A stretch of DNA of 64,000 bases from JARDZU01 sp963730285. GTDB lineage: Bacteria; Actinomycetota; Acidimicrobiia; Spongiisociales; ZC4RG35. The translations under genes and the position numbers were made by a program. Position 1 is the stretch's first letter. Every line of letters starts with the position of its first letter. The stretch spans positions 62,001-126,000 of the forward strand of contig CAVSQY010000006.1 of NCBI GenBank assembly GCA_963730285.1, in the 5' to 3' direction. This document shows positions 34,101-41,301 of the stretch, in pieces. The notes beneath the pieces were generated by a model that worked only from the letters and a program-made list of their open reading frames with translations, had not been told where the DNA came from and made no database searches.

Positions 34101-34732
34101 CACAGCTCATCTGGCCCCAGAAGATCCGATTGGCGTTCGAGAAGGAGATGCTCGGCCTCTACGTGTCCGATCATCCTCTGCTCTCGATAGGCCCATCGCT
34201 GGCCTTGGCGACGTCGGTTGCGATCAGCCAGCTCGAAGAGCTGACCGACCGTGCCAATGTCACCGTAGGTGGGCTTGCGGCGTCGATCACGAGGAGATGG
34301 ACACGAAATGGTGATCCCATGATCTTTTGTCAGCTCGAGGATCTGGAGGGATCTGTCGAGGTCGTCGCCTTCCCCCGCACGGTTCACGACTATGGGCACC
34401 TGATCGTTGAAGATGCCGTGCTCGTGGTGAGTGGCTATCTCGACCACCGCGGGGACGAAGTCAAGGTCATGGCTCGCGAGATCAAGGAATTGGACGTTCG
34501 TGACAACTCGATCGTGCGTCTCAGGACGCCCGCGACGACGCTGACTCCGGAGCTGGTGTCACGATTGAAGAAGATCCTGTCCAACCACCCCGGGTCGTCT
34601 CAGGTCCTTCTGAACATGACCAGCGACCAGGGTGTGAAGGTCCTCAAGTTGAGCGACGATCATCGGGTCGAACCGAGGACGGCTCTGTTTGCCGAGTTGA
34701 AAGAGCTGCTCGGCCCCAACGCGATCTTGTAG
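31193..34732 (+). CDS. dnaE: DNA polymerase III alpha subunit DnaE
   Basis: Replicative polymerase, about 1179 residues. The N-terminal PHP domain is intact (FAHLHLHTEYSMLDGA, ITDHGVLYG), so a metal-dependent proofreading-type site may be retained. The polymerase palm has GPGRGSAAGSIVSYCL and PDIDMDFDERHR with catalytic Asp residues, followed by thumb/fingers (GYGFNKSHSAGYGLVAYQTAYLK), helix-hairpin-helix region and C-terminal OB fold (TVGGLAASITRR...). GTG 31193 has GAGG six bases upstream; GTG 31166 and GTG 31235 are alternatives. It stands alone, ending against a convergent operon. Confidence 0.95.
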   Translation: MANYSRVSRREAEKVSFAHLHLHTEYSMLDGAARIRDVVAAAAADGQPAIAITDHGVLYGVVDFVKAAKAAGIKPIIGIEAYYTDGSRFDRPLGAANKRYHMNLLAQSQIGYKNLLQLSSRAFLEGYYYKPRMDFELLAEHSEGIIATTGCLGGLVPQLLAPDSVSEEGNKGQMRDFDAALKAAGKFQDIFGRDNFFIELQDHGLQAQKAIMGDLLDISNKLGAPLLATNDAHYTRRSEHDSHDVLLCIQTGSRRDDPGRLRFEGTEHYLKTADEMRHLFPEDTFPGACDNTLWVAERAEVELEFGRILLPSFPVPQGETEVSYLRSLVDHGARERYGPSPSEVVTDRVEHELKIIEEMGFPAYFLIVWDLIRHARENGIRVGPGRGSAAGSIVSYCLRITDIDPLQYGLIFERFLNPSRRQMPDIDMDFDERHRAEMIQYAATKYGADRVAQIVTFSTIKGKQAIRDAARVLGHPYGVGDRVAKAMPPPILGREATLEQVMTPPSHDADSTIKDWYANAQGLRDMYEADPAVRETVDAAKGLEGLRRQDSIHAAAVVIAPEPLINIVPIQQKGEGAEVVTQYEMYGVESLGLLKMDFLGLRNLSIIERCLELVEETTGTRLDIDSVPLDDQQTFELLQSGNTIGVFQLEGNAMRSLIRSLRPDSFNDVVALVALYRPGPMGANMHTLYADRKNGRAPVEELHPAVTEKLADTYQIMVYQEQVMQVAQEIAGYSMADADHLRRAMGKKIKSVMLAEEEKFVAGCLAQGYTEEVGREIFGLIEHFAGYGFNKSHSAGYGLVAYQTAYLKAHHPAEYLAALLTATKKDKDRTAVYLNECRQMGLKVLVPDVNESDSDFTVREGRIRFGLSAVRNVGESVVEKIVEARSEEPFSSFQDFVDRVDASALNKRTMESLIKAGAFDGTGEPRKGLTLVFEQILDATLERRRNEDMGQFSLFAGDAEAVSESRVDVPQLIWPQKIRLAFEKEMLGLYVSDHPLLSIGPSLALATSVAISQLEELTDRANVTVGGLAASITRRWTRNGDPMIFCQLEDLEGSVEVVAFPRTVHDYGHLIVEDAVLVVSGYLDHRGDEVKVMAREIKELDVRDNSIVRLRTPATTLTPELVSRLKKILSNHPGSSQVLLNMTSDQGVKVLKLSDDHRVEPRTALFAELKELLGPNAIL

Positions 34733-34743
34733 ACGAGACCCGA

Positions 34744-35553
34744 TCAGCCTCTTCTTGGCCAGAGCTGGCGCTTGGCAATCTGGGCGAGTGCACTGGAGCG
34801 CCCGTGCTTCCTGCCGATGACGTAGGCCCCGGCGACGGCGGCGGCGGCGGTGCTGCTCAGGGCGCTGACCGCAATGGCCCTCTTGGTCTTCCGAGCGAAG
34901 ATGACCACAGGCCAACCCCGTTCGTGAGACACGGCGTCGAGCTCGGAGTCGGGGTTGACGGCAACGGGGTGGCCAACGGACTCCATCATCGGCAGATCTG
35001 AGATGGAATCCGAGTACGCGTAGCTCAGCTCCAGGTCGTAACCCCGGTCTGCGGCAAGCTTCTCCATTGCCTCGACCTTTCCGGCCCCATAGACGAAAGG
35101 CCCGTCCAGATCCCCTGTGTAGTGGCCGGCGACGACCTTTCCCTTGGTCCCGATGGCACCGGTCATTCCCAACGAACGGGCTAGCGGCTCGACGATCTCG
35201 TGTGGTGAAGCGGAGACGATCCAGGTGTCACGGCCCGCTTCGTGGTGCATCTTGACCAGCTTGCGCGACTCGGGGCGAACCCTGGAAACCAGTTTGGGCA
35301 GGACGGCTGTGCCGACCTGCTCGAGTGCTTGGACCGAAGCGCCCGAAATGTTGGTCAGGAAGTCACTTCGGACGTTGTCGGAGGCATCACCCTTGTCTCC
35401 GAAGAGGAGAAACGTGACAGCCGCCGCCGCCCAACCGGTGATGTCCGAATTCGAGGCCAGACCCTGACGCCAGGCTTCGACACCGAGGGGAAAAGCGGAA
35501 GCGCCGGCTATCAGCGTGCGATCGAGGTCAAAGAATGCTGCTGAATTTGCCAT
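34744..35553 (-). CDS. HAD-IB family hydrolase (SerB/CicA-like)
   Basis: A 269-residue HAD phosphatase-like protein with all four motifs: I AFFDLDRTLIAGAS, II IVSASPHEIVEPLA, III Lys in GAGKVEAME, IV YSDSISDLPMME. The C-terminus adds a hydrophobic segment (AVSALSSTAAAAVAGAYVIGRKHG), so it may be membrane-attached. Homologues are annotated as phosphoserine phosphatase-like or acyltransferase-linked HADs; the substrate is open. ATG 35553 starts 4 nt after the ArsA-like stop, making it the last gene of the thyX-like operon. Confidence 0.88.
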   Translation of the reverse strand: MANSAAFFDLDRTLIAGASAFPLGVEAWRQGLASNSDITGWAAAAVTFLLFGDKGDASDNVRSDFLTNISGASVQALEQVGTAVLPKLVSRVRPESRKLVKMHHEAGRDTWIVSASPHEIVEPLARSLGMTGAIGTKGKVVAGHYTGDLDGPFVYGAGKVEAMEKLAADRGYDLELSYAYSDSISDLPMMESVGHPVAVNPDSELDAVSHERGWPVVIFARKTKRAIAVSALSSTAAAAVAGAYVIGRKHGRSSALAQIAKRQLWPRRG

Positions 35554-35557
35554 GCCG

Positions 35558-36592
35558 TCAGGATATGCCCACTTCGTCCCAAGGCAACGCATCGATCGAT
35601 TCACTCAGGGCGGCGAGGCCTACGAGATCAGTAGGCGGGGCCGGGGACCACGGCACGGTGGCGACATGTGCGCCGTATCGGGTGGAGAACTCGAATCGAG
35701 TGTCCCGCTGGCGCAGGGTCTCGGCACTCCAACGCATCAGGTTCTGCTCCAACGCCGGTGAGGTGCCCCCGGGTGCGACAGCGTCGGCCCATGTGTCGGG
35801 AAGCACCCGGTTGAAGATCACGGCCGATGGGACAGAGGCAATCGAAGGTAGATCCCGATAGAACTTGACCGCCTCTCGCACCGGAGCCGGATCGGAGGTT
35901 GTGACGACGAAGATGGCGGCGGATTTCAGAACGGCTTCGATCTCCCGTCCCCGCCGCGACACGCCGTCGTAGGTGGTCCTCAGGTCGAGGAGGAACTCGG
36001 CCACGCGCTCGAGCAAGTCTGATCCGAGGATCGAGCCGGCCATCCGTAGAACCGGGCGGGCGGCCCGGTTGAAGAAGAGCCGTCTACCCGGGAGCGGCCC
36101 GCCCGTGATCCAACGGAGTAGTCGTCCTCCCACAAGGTCGGACATCTGGGCCGGCGCCGTGAAGAAGTCGATCCCGCCACCAGCTGGAGGCGTGTCCACC
36201 ACGACCAAGTCCCAAACGCGGGCCTGGACGAAGGTCGCCGCCTGATCGGCGGCAGCATAGGATTGGGAGGCCGGGAAATGCTCCGAGGCAGCCTTGAAGA
36301 ACTCGTTGTCGGCGAGGCGGGCGGCCACCTCCGGGTCGGCATGACGGACTGCGACGGCTCGCCACGATGCGCTGGAGTCGAGCATGGCCGCCCATAGGTT
36401 GGGCTCGTCTTCATGTGGCTGTGGCTCGTTGCCGAGTTGCTCCACGCCCAGCGCCGAGGCAAGACGGCGGGCCGGGTCTACGGTCACCACAAGCGTCCGC
36501 AGCCCGCTCTTCGCCGCCTTCACCCCGAGTGCCGCAGCAAGCGTTGTCTTCCCCACGCCCCCGGCGCCGGTGATCAGAAGGGTTCGGGTCAT
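35558..36592 (-). CDS. ArsA/Get3-like P-loop ATPase (second of pair)
   Basis: A 344-residue deviant-Walker ATPase. P-loop GAGGVGKTTLAAALG at residues 9-23, switch-like VTVDPARRLASALGV, and VVVDTPPAGGGIDFFTAPAQM with the switch II Asp, then an alpha-helical client region and a late VIFNRVLP segment. It lacks the clustered Cys of true arsenite pumps, so arsenic transport is unlikely. Paired ArsA-like genes are typical in actinobacteria and their function is unknown. Its ATG overlaps the stop of the first ArsA-like gene by 4 nt, so the two are probably produced together as a heterodimer. Confidence 0.9.
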   Translation of the reverse strand: MTRTLLITGAGGVGKTTLAAALGVKAAKSGLRTLVVTVDPARRLASALGVEQLGNEPQPHEDEPNLWAAMLDSSASWRAVAVRHADPEVAARLADNEFFKAASEHFPASQSYAAADQAATFVQARVWDLVVVDTPPAGGGIDFFTAPAQMSDLVGGRLLRWITGGPLPGRRLFFNRAARPVLRMAGSILGSDLLERVAEFLLDLRTTYDGVSRRGREIEAVLKSAAIFVVTTSDPAPVREAVKFYRDLPSIASVPSAVIFNRVLPDTWADAVAPGGTSPALEQNLMRWSAETLRQRDTRFEFSTRYGAHVATVPWSPAPPTDLVGLAALSESIDALPWDEVGIS

Positions 36593-37434
36593 GTCATCGT
36601 CTCGAATTCATCGGCCATGCGGGCCGCTACCTCCCCAAGCGTGAACAATCCATACAGGTAGGGAAGCTGGTGGTCATAAGGCAATTCAGGCACCCATCGC
36701 TGCTGTTCGGCCCAGAGAGATCGATGGAGTTGGGCGGCCTCCCCGACTGGGCCCGGGGGAGTGGTCTCATCCTCGAGCCGATCGAGCACCCTGTTGGCGA
36801 TGAGGGTCGGCGGCCCACAGAGCTCACGCTCCCCGATCCAGTCGATCGTCTCCCGTGTCTCTGTCGTCGGCAGCTCCTCGGGGATGCTCACCAGGATCAG
36901 CGCCGTTTGTGCAGGGTCCTGGAGGATCTCCCGCATCCGGTCGGCCTGTGAGCGGACCCGACCGGATGGGACCAACTCGGCGATCGTTTGTGGGCCGCGG
37001 AGGTATGAGCCGATCTGACCGGTGGGCGGTGCATCGGCGATGACGACATCCCATTTGTCTTCCCTGACCTCCCAGATCGCCTTTCCTATCGTGATGATCT
37101 CCCGAATCCCTGGAGCGGTTGTTGCCAGCGCGTCGAACGCCCGGGCCAGCGGGCCGAACCGCGTGATGCCCCGTATGTTGAGCTGGAGAGCCAGATACTC
37201 GAGCAGCGCCTCCGACCTCACCATCCTCATCGCGTGGAGCCCGGGCCGGACTTCGCGCGGCTCGAACTCGAGCGGGCCGGTGCCAAAATGCGCCGAAAGG
37301 CCGCCGGCTGATCCCATTTCCATGGCCAGGACCCTCAACCCCCTCCTCTGCGCGAGGAGAGACAGGCCAGCGGCTACCGCTGACTTCCCGACACCTCCCT
37401 TGCCCGAGACGAGAAGGAGGCGATGCTCGAGCAT
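36589..37434 (-). CDS. ArsA/Get3-like P-loop ATPase (first of pair)
   Basis: A 281-residue partner ATPase. P-loop VSGKGGVGKSAVAAGLSLLA near the N-terminus, MEMGSAGGLSAHFG in place of the VSTDPA segment, VVIADAPPTGQIGSYLRGP as switch II region, and SIPEELPTTETRETIDWIG followed by LIANRVLDRL. ATG 37434 (MLEHRLLLVSGKGG) is chosen over the longer frame, which runs into the preceding small gene. It sits 7 nt downstream of the 72-residue protein gene and overlaps the next ATPase by ATGA. Confidence 0.9.
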   Translation of the reverse strand: MLEHRLLLVSGKGGVGKSAVAAGLSLLAQRRGLRVLAMEMGSAGGLSAHFGTGPLEFEPREVRPGLHAMRMVRSEALLEYLALQLNIRGITRFGPLARAFDALATTAPGIREIITIGKAIWEVREDKWDVVIADAPPTGQIGSYLRGPQTIAELVPSGRVRSQADRMREILQDPAQTALILVSIPEELPTTETRETIDWIGERELCGPPTLIANRVLDRLEDETTPPGPVGEAAQLHRSLWAEQQRWVPELPYDHQLPYLYGLFTLGEVAARMADEFETMT

Positions 37435-37441
37435 GTCGGTG

Positions 37442-37660
37442 CTAACCGGAGCCGCCGAGTGGGATACGCAGCACGAGCTTGTCATCCTCAACACTCCACG
37501 CCGCCGTGCCGATCAGCGCGTAGTCGGTGTAATCGGTCTCCGCCTGCTCTACGAACTTGCGTCTCTCTTCTCCCGCCACGGGCGGCAGTGGCCGATCCTT
37601 CACCGCAGCGGCGCGTTCCTTGTAACGGGTGAGCATTGCGTCGACATCGAATTGAGCCAT
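37442..37660 (-). CDS. Conserved small hypothetical protein upstream of arsA-like pair
   Basis: A 72-residue soluble protein: FDVDAMLTRYKERAAAVKDR, then PPVAGEERRKFVEQAETDYTDYALIGTAAWSVEDDKLVLRIPL. The first half is helical and charged; the last third ends in strands. It matches a small actinobacterial family that I recognise by pattern next to ArsA-like ATPases, without a known function. It lies 10 nt after the thyX-like stop and 7 nt before the first ATPase, so it is an integral part of this operon. Confidence 0.75.
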   Translation of the reverse strand: MAQFDVDAMLTRYKERAAAVKDRPLPPVAGEERRKFVEQAETDYTDYALIGTAAWSVEDDKLVLRIPLGGSG

Positions 37661-37670
37661 GGGCCCAACG

Positions 37671-39308
37671 CTAATGCGTCGCGGGTCGGCCTCCGGCCGC
37701 CTTGTGTTTCCGCAGGTCGGCCCTTCTCTCGCTTTCCAGACGCTCGAGATCCACGTCGCTGTAGTCCACGAAGTTCATGGCTCTGGCGATCAGCTCGTGA
37801 CCTGCCACCTCTCGTATCGCTCGATGCATCTCGTGGGCGACCGCTCGATACGAGGGATGACCGGCCGCCTGACTGCGAAGCTCGATGAGATGAAACGCCT
37901 CGCGTGGGTTCAGGTCCATGATGAACCTGACGTTGTAGGCGAAAGGCACGACATATTGGGCGACGTCCATACCCAGCTCTGATCGGACATCTTCGTAAAG
38001 AGAGCCCGACTCGTCCATGATTCGAGCCCAGGGTTGCTCGAGGCCCTCGTCGGCCAGTGCAGCGGGGATGTCGTAGCCGAGACGGGTGCCGAACCTCTGC
38101 CACTCCAGTGTCATCAGACGGTGACGTTGCAAGTCCCGGAATGCGCCGATGTCGCATTTGACGTCGAATCGATAGGTGGTGCGCTCCATGGCCCGCCCCG
38201 GTTTGTGACGCCGATTGGCGCGATCTCCGACCATCGCAGAGATGAGGTCGGCCCGTTCTTCGGTGGACATGGCTCTCACCCTCTCGAGGAGGTCGGCGTC
38301 CGGGAGCTCTGACACCGAGTAGAGGGCAGCCGCTGCGATCTTCACCTCCGCTTCACGATCCCAGTCGGTCAGAGTGACCGAAGGCCCACTGTCCGCTGGG
38401 GCCCCGAGGACCGTGGCCCTTTGCTCGAGTGCGTGTCTCGTCTCTTCGAGGTATGTGGACCAGCGGACGCCCCGTTCCTCGAGATCCACCCGGGTGAGAA
38501 ACGACGGAATCACCTTGCGCAACTCCGCGAGCATCATCGATGCGTAGGCGCGCACCTCGTGGATCGGGCTGGCGTGCATACGGACCAGTGCCATTTCGTA
38601 CGCTTGGCCGGTGGCGTAGATCCCCACGTTGGAGAGTGTGGAGACCGGGAGCATGCCTCGGACGGTGTCACAGGCCTTGGCCCTGATGGTTGCATTCCAC
38701 ACGCCCTTGGGATCCGACTCATGGCGAGGGTAGATGGCCTCGAATCGCTCGGTCATCTTCGACACCATGTCCGAGTAAGTGTCGAATAGGCGATCCATGT
38801 GGAGGACATAGCGCTCGCCGAGCGACGAGGTCGAGATCTCGTATGGGACGTAGTAACGGTGGCGCCCACCCAGCCGTGTGTCATATCTTATGTATCGAGT
38901 GGACTGCTCCAGGTAGGCGGCAAGACGGCCCCATTCCAGTGCCTTCGTCAGCAGATTCGACGCCTGTTCGCAAGCGAGGTGGGCCCCTCCGAGTTGGGCC
39001 ACCGAGTCATCTCCGTAATCGAAGAAGATGCGCTTGTACAACTGCTCGGCCTTCCGGGTGGCGACCAGGGGGTCATCTTCGGTGTTTGCGGCGATGGCCT
39101 CGATTCCAGAATCCGGGTCGGCGACGAACTCGTCGAGGAACAGGCGGCGAAGCGACTTTGCCGAGCGCGAATAGCGGGCCATGAGAGCGCCCTTCACCAC
39201 TTCGGGCAAGTTGACGAGAGCAAACACCGGGCCGTCGAGGTTGGTGAAGAACCGGCCGAGGACCGAGCGCTCGTCGTCGGTGAGCTCTTCGGGGTGGTAC
39301 TGATGCAC
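37671..39308 (-). CDS. Two-domain ThyX-like (FAD-dependent thymidylate synthase-related) protein
   Basis: A 545-residue protein made of two tandem ThyX-like domains; normal ThyX is about 220-250 residues. Canonical ThyX carries RHR followed by S and ExSxRY in one motif. Here domain 1 has EWGRLAAYLEQSTRY (125-139): RHR is lost but EQSTRY is kept. Domain 2 has RHRLMTLEWQRFGTR (395-409): RHR is kept but the Ser/Arg part is lost. One composite active site per chain, or loss of activity, are both possible. The start is GTG 39308; a TACAAT box 9 nt upstream suggests a nearly leaderless message. It heads a five-gene minus-strand operon. Confidence 0.85.
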   Translation of the reverse strand: MHQYHPEELTDDERSVLGRFFTNLDGPVFALVNLPEVVKGALMARYSRSAKSLRRLFLDEFVADPDSGIEAIAANTEDDPLVATRKAEQLYKRIFFDYGDDSVAQLGGAHLACEQASNLLTKALEWGRLAAYLEQSTRYIRYDTRLGGRHRYYVPYEISTSSLGERYVLHMDRLFDTYSDMVSKMTERFEAIYPRHESDPKGVWNATIRAKACDTVRGMLPVSTLSNVGIYATGQAYEMALVRMHASPIHEVRAYASMMLAELRKVIPSFLTRVDLEERGVRWSTYLEETRHALEQRATVLGAPADSGPSVTLTDWDREAEVKIAAAALYSVSELPDADLLERVRAMSTEERADLISAMVGDRANRRHKPGRAMERTTYRFDVKCDIGAFRDLQRHRLMTLEWQRFGTRLGYDIPAALADEGLEQPWARIMDESGSLYEDVRSELGMDVAQYVVPFAYNVRFIMDLNPREAFHLIELRSQAAGHPSYRAVAHEMHRAIREVAGHELIARAMNFVDYSDVDLERLESERRADLRKHKAAGGRPATH

Positions 39309-39317
39309 AGGTCGGCG

Positions 39318-39323
39318 ATTGTA
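39318..39323 (-). promoter_or_regulatory. -10 element of the thyX-like operon
   Basis: TACAAT on the minus strand ends 9 nt before the GTG start at 39308. No Shine-Dalgarno sequence lies between them and no convincing -35 is seen. The arrangement predicts an mRNA starting at or within a few bases of the start codon. Confidence 0.4.
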
Positions 39324-39363
39324 TGCCGGGAACGCGGGGCGACCCGGTTACCGTTTTGTCGAA

Positions 39364-39642
39364 GTGTCCTTGATCTTGATAAGAGTCGCCGTTTTCCTGC
39401 TGTCGGCCACCGCCATCGGGATTGCCGTCATCCCGATACTGGTTTTGATCGACCTGCTCGATGGGGGAACGGGATGGGGTCTTTGCCCGGCCGGAATCGA
39501 GGCTTGCGAGAACCCCTACACGACCGGTGCCGAGTTCCTGTTGCTGTTGACGCTCGGGCTCTTCATCGCAGTCATGGGGATTCGCCTGTTGGTCCGCCTT
39601 GCTCGGCGAGTCCAGTCCGACGACTACCAGGTGACTCAATGA
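39364..39642 (+). CDS. Small two-helix membrane protein, hypothetical
   Basis: About 92 residues. Two membrane helices (LILIRVAVFLLSATAIGIAVIPILVLI and EFLLLLTLGLFIAVMGIRLLVRLA) flank a 25-residue loop containing GLCPAGIEACENPYTTGAE, whose two Cys could form an extracytoplasmic disulfide. GTG 39364 is preferred to the in-frame TTG 39319, which overlaps the divergent thyX-like promoter. The 3' end overlaps the convergent EamA gene by 7 nt. I do not recognise a family. Confidence 0.6.
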   Translation: MSLILIRVAVFLLSATAIGIAVIPILVLIDLLDGGTGWGLCPAGIEACENPYTTGAEFLLLLTLGLFIAVMGIRLLVRLARRVQSDDYQVTQ

Positions 39643-40520
39643 GCCGGGGAAACCGCCTCTGCCTCCACTGACGTGTGATCCCGCTGTTTCGACAGGACGA
39701 TGAAGATTGCGAACAGGATCAGGGACGCTCCCACCCAACCCGCTGACGTCAGTCGCTCTCCAAGGACGGCCCATGCGGTGGCGACCGCAAATGCAGGCTC
39801 GGCGGCCAAAACGACAGCGGTTGTTGATGGTCCCATGATGGTTTGCGCCCACACCTGGAGAACGAAGCAACCCGCGCTGGCACCCAGCCCCGTGATCAGC
39901 AGCGCGCCCCAAACCGAGCTGGGGGGGAGTGGCGGCGTCTCGATCACAGCGGATGCCATGAAGGCGAGCACCGCTGTCACCCCCAGCTGAACCGTGGTGA
40001 AAGGGACGACCGGGTGTTTGTGAGCGAGACGAGCCAGAGTGGCGATATGAAGGGCGAATGAAAGAGCACAGGCGAGGGTGAAGAGGTCGCCCGCCCCGAG
40101 ATCGAGGCTTTTGGCCCCGGTGAGCAGGATGAGGCCGCCAAACGAAATTGCGGCCGCCGACACGCTCCACCAGCTGGGCACCCCCCTCGAGAAGGCTGCG
40201 GCCACGAAGGGCGTCATGACCACATAGAGCCCGGTGATAAGGGCCGAGTTGCTCGCAGTCGCCTCCGTGAGGCCAATCGTCTGGAACACGTAGCCCGAGC
40301 AGAGGAACACTCCAGCGAGCGCGCCGTGGGCCCAGATGCCCTTCCCGCGGGGTATCGCCAGTACCGAAAGCACCAGGGCGCCCAGTAGAAACCGCCAGGC
40401 GACGAAGGCCACTGGCGGAAAGCTCTCCACCGCAGATTTGACCACGACGAAAGTGGACCCGAACACGAATGACGCCACGAGCAGGGCGAAGACGGCGCGA
40501 CGGCGGTTGGAGCCCGACAT
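39636..40520 (-). CDS. EamA/DMT-family transporter
   Basis: A 294-residue membrane protein with ten helices arranged as two EamA repeats: first repeat begins FALLVASFVFGSTFVVVKSAVESFPPVAFVAWRFLLGALVL; second about residue 150 (LFTLACALSFALHIATLARLA) ending with ALLITGLGASAGCFVLQVWAQ and PAFAVATAWAVLGERLTSAGWVGASLILFAIFIVL. Drug/metabolite transporters of this type export amino acids or other small metabolites; the substrate is unpredictable. It is divergent from nth across 85 nt. Confidence 0.9.
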   Translation of the reverse strand: MSGSNRRRAVFALLVASFVFGSTFVVVKSAVESFPPVAFVAWRFLLGALVLSVLAIPRGKGIWAHGALAGVFLCSGYVFQTIGLTEATASNSALITGLYVVMTPFVAAAFSRGVPSWWSVSAAAISFGGLILLTGAKSLDLGAGDLFTLACALSFALHIATLARLAHKHPVVPFTTVQLGVTAVLAFMASAVIETPPLPPSSVWGALLITGLGASAGCFVLQVWAQTIMGPSTTAVVLAAEPAFAVATAWAVLGERLTSAGWVGASLILFAIFIVLSKQRDHTSVEAEAVSPAH

Positions 40521-40592
40521 TGGTGGCCGGAGCCTAGGGCCGGTGAAGCGGACCGCCAGGGCTCATCGTCACGTGACCGTGTAGGACCGGCA

Positions 40593-40598
40593 TACGAT
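40593..40598 (+). promoter_or_regulatory. -10 element of nth
   Basis: TACGAT ends 7 nt before the nth ATG at 40606, with no ribosome binding site in between. This is the spacing expected for a leaderless actinobacterial transcript. No clear -35 is present. Confidence 0.4.
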
Positions 40599-40605
40599 CG
40601 AGCCG

Positions 40606-41301
40606 ATGCCCACAGTGAGAGCAGACGGGTCCATGCCGACCCGCGCGGACAAGGGGAAGGCAAGGGCCGTCCTCAATCGCCTCCTCAAGAGATATCCAGT
40701 GATAGCGACTGCTCTCGAGTACGAATCGGCTTGGCATTTGCTGGTCGTCACGGTCCTTTCCGCGCAGACCACTGACGAGAACGTGAACAGGGTCGCCCCT
40801 CTCCTCTTCGAGGCATATCCGACGAGTGTCGATCTTGCTGAGGCCAACCCCGAGGATGTCGAGAAGATCATCTACTCCACGGGTTTCTACCGTCAGAAGA
40901 CGAAGTCGATCATCAAGCTGGCCCAGGGCATCGAGGAGATGTTCGAAGGGGAGGTCCCCCGCGACCTCGACTCGCTGGTCCAACTCCCCGGAGTGGGCCG
41001 CAAGACGGCAAGTGTCGTCCTGGCGGAAGTGTGGAACATGCCGGCGATCGCCGTCGACACCCATGTGCGACGGGTCAGCCGTCGTCTCGGGCTCACCAAC
41101 AGTTCTGACCCGGGCAAGATCGAGCAGGATCTCAAGGCGCTTTACCCCAAGAACACGTGGTCGGGGCTCTCGATGCGCTTCATCCAGTTCGGCCGTGACA
41201 CCTGCGATGCGCAGCGGCCCCGGTGTGGGGGGTGCGAGATGTTCGGCCTCTGTGAGTGGCCCGGTCGGTATGAGGCGGCCGGCCGGGCGAGGCGAAATTG
41301 A
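40606..41301 (+). CDS. nth: Endonuclease III
   Basis: DNA glycosylase/AP lyase for oxidised pyrimidines, 231 residues. HhH-GPD core: VVTVLSAQTTDENVNRVAPLLF, LVQLPGVGRKTASVVLAEVW with catalytic Lys at about 133, and VDTHVRRVSRRLGL with catalytic Asp at about 151. The [4Fe-4S] loop is complete with C200, C207, C210 and C216 (spacing 6, 2, 5). The stop overlaps the next gene's TTG (TTGA), coupling it to the MATE transporter. Confidence 0.96.
   Translation: MPTVRADGSMPTRADKGKARAVLNRLLKRYPVIATALEYESAWHLLVVTVLSAQTTDENVNRVAPLLFEAYPTSVDLAEANPEDVEKIIYSTGFYRQKTKSIIKLAQGIEEMFEGEVPRDLDSLVQLPGVGRKTASVVLAEVWNMPAIAVDTHVRRVSRRLGLTNSSDPGKIEQDLKALYPKNTWSGLSMRFIQFGRDTCDAQRPRCGGCEMFGLCEWPGRYEAAGRARRN

Noticed and set aside
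37022..37888. 288-codon open frame on the plus strand opposite the ArsA-like and thyX-like genes
   Set aside because: Antisense to conserved genes; composition is biased and it has no recognisable domain.
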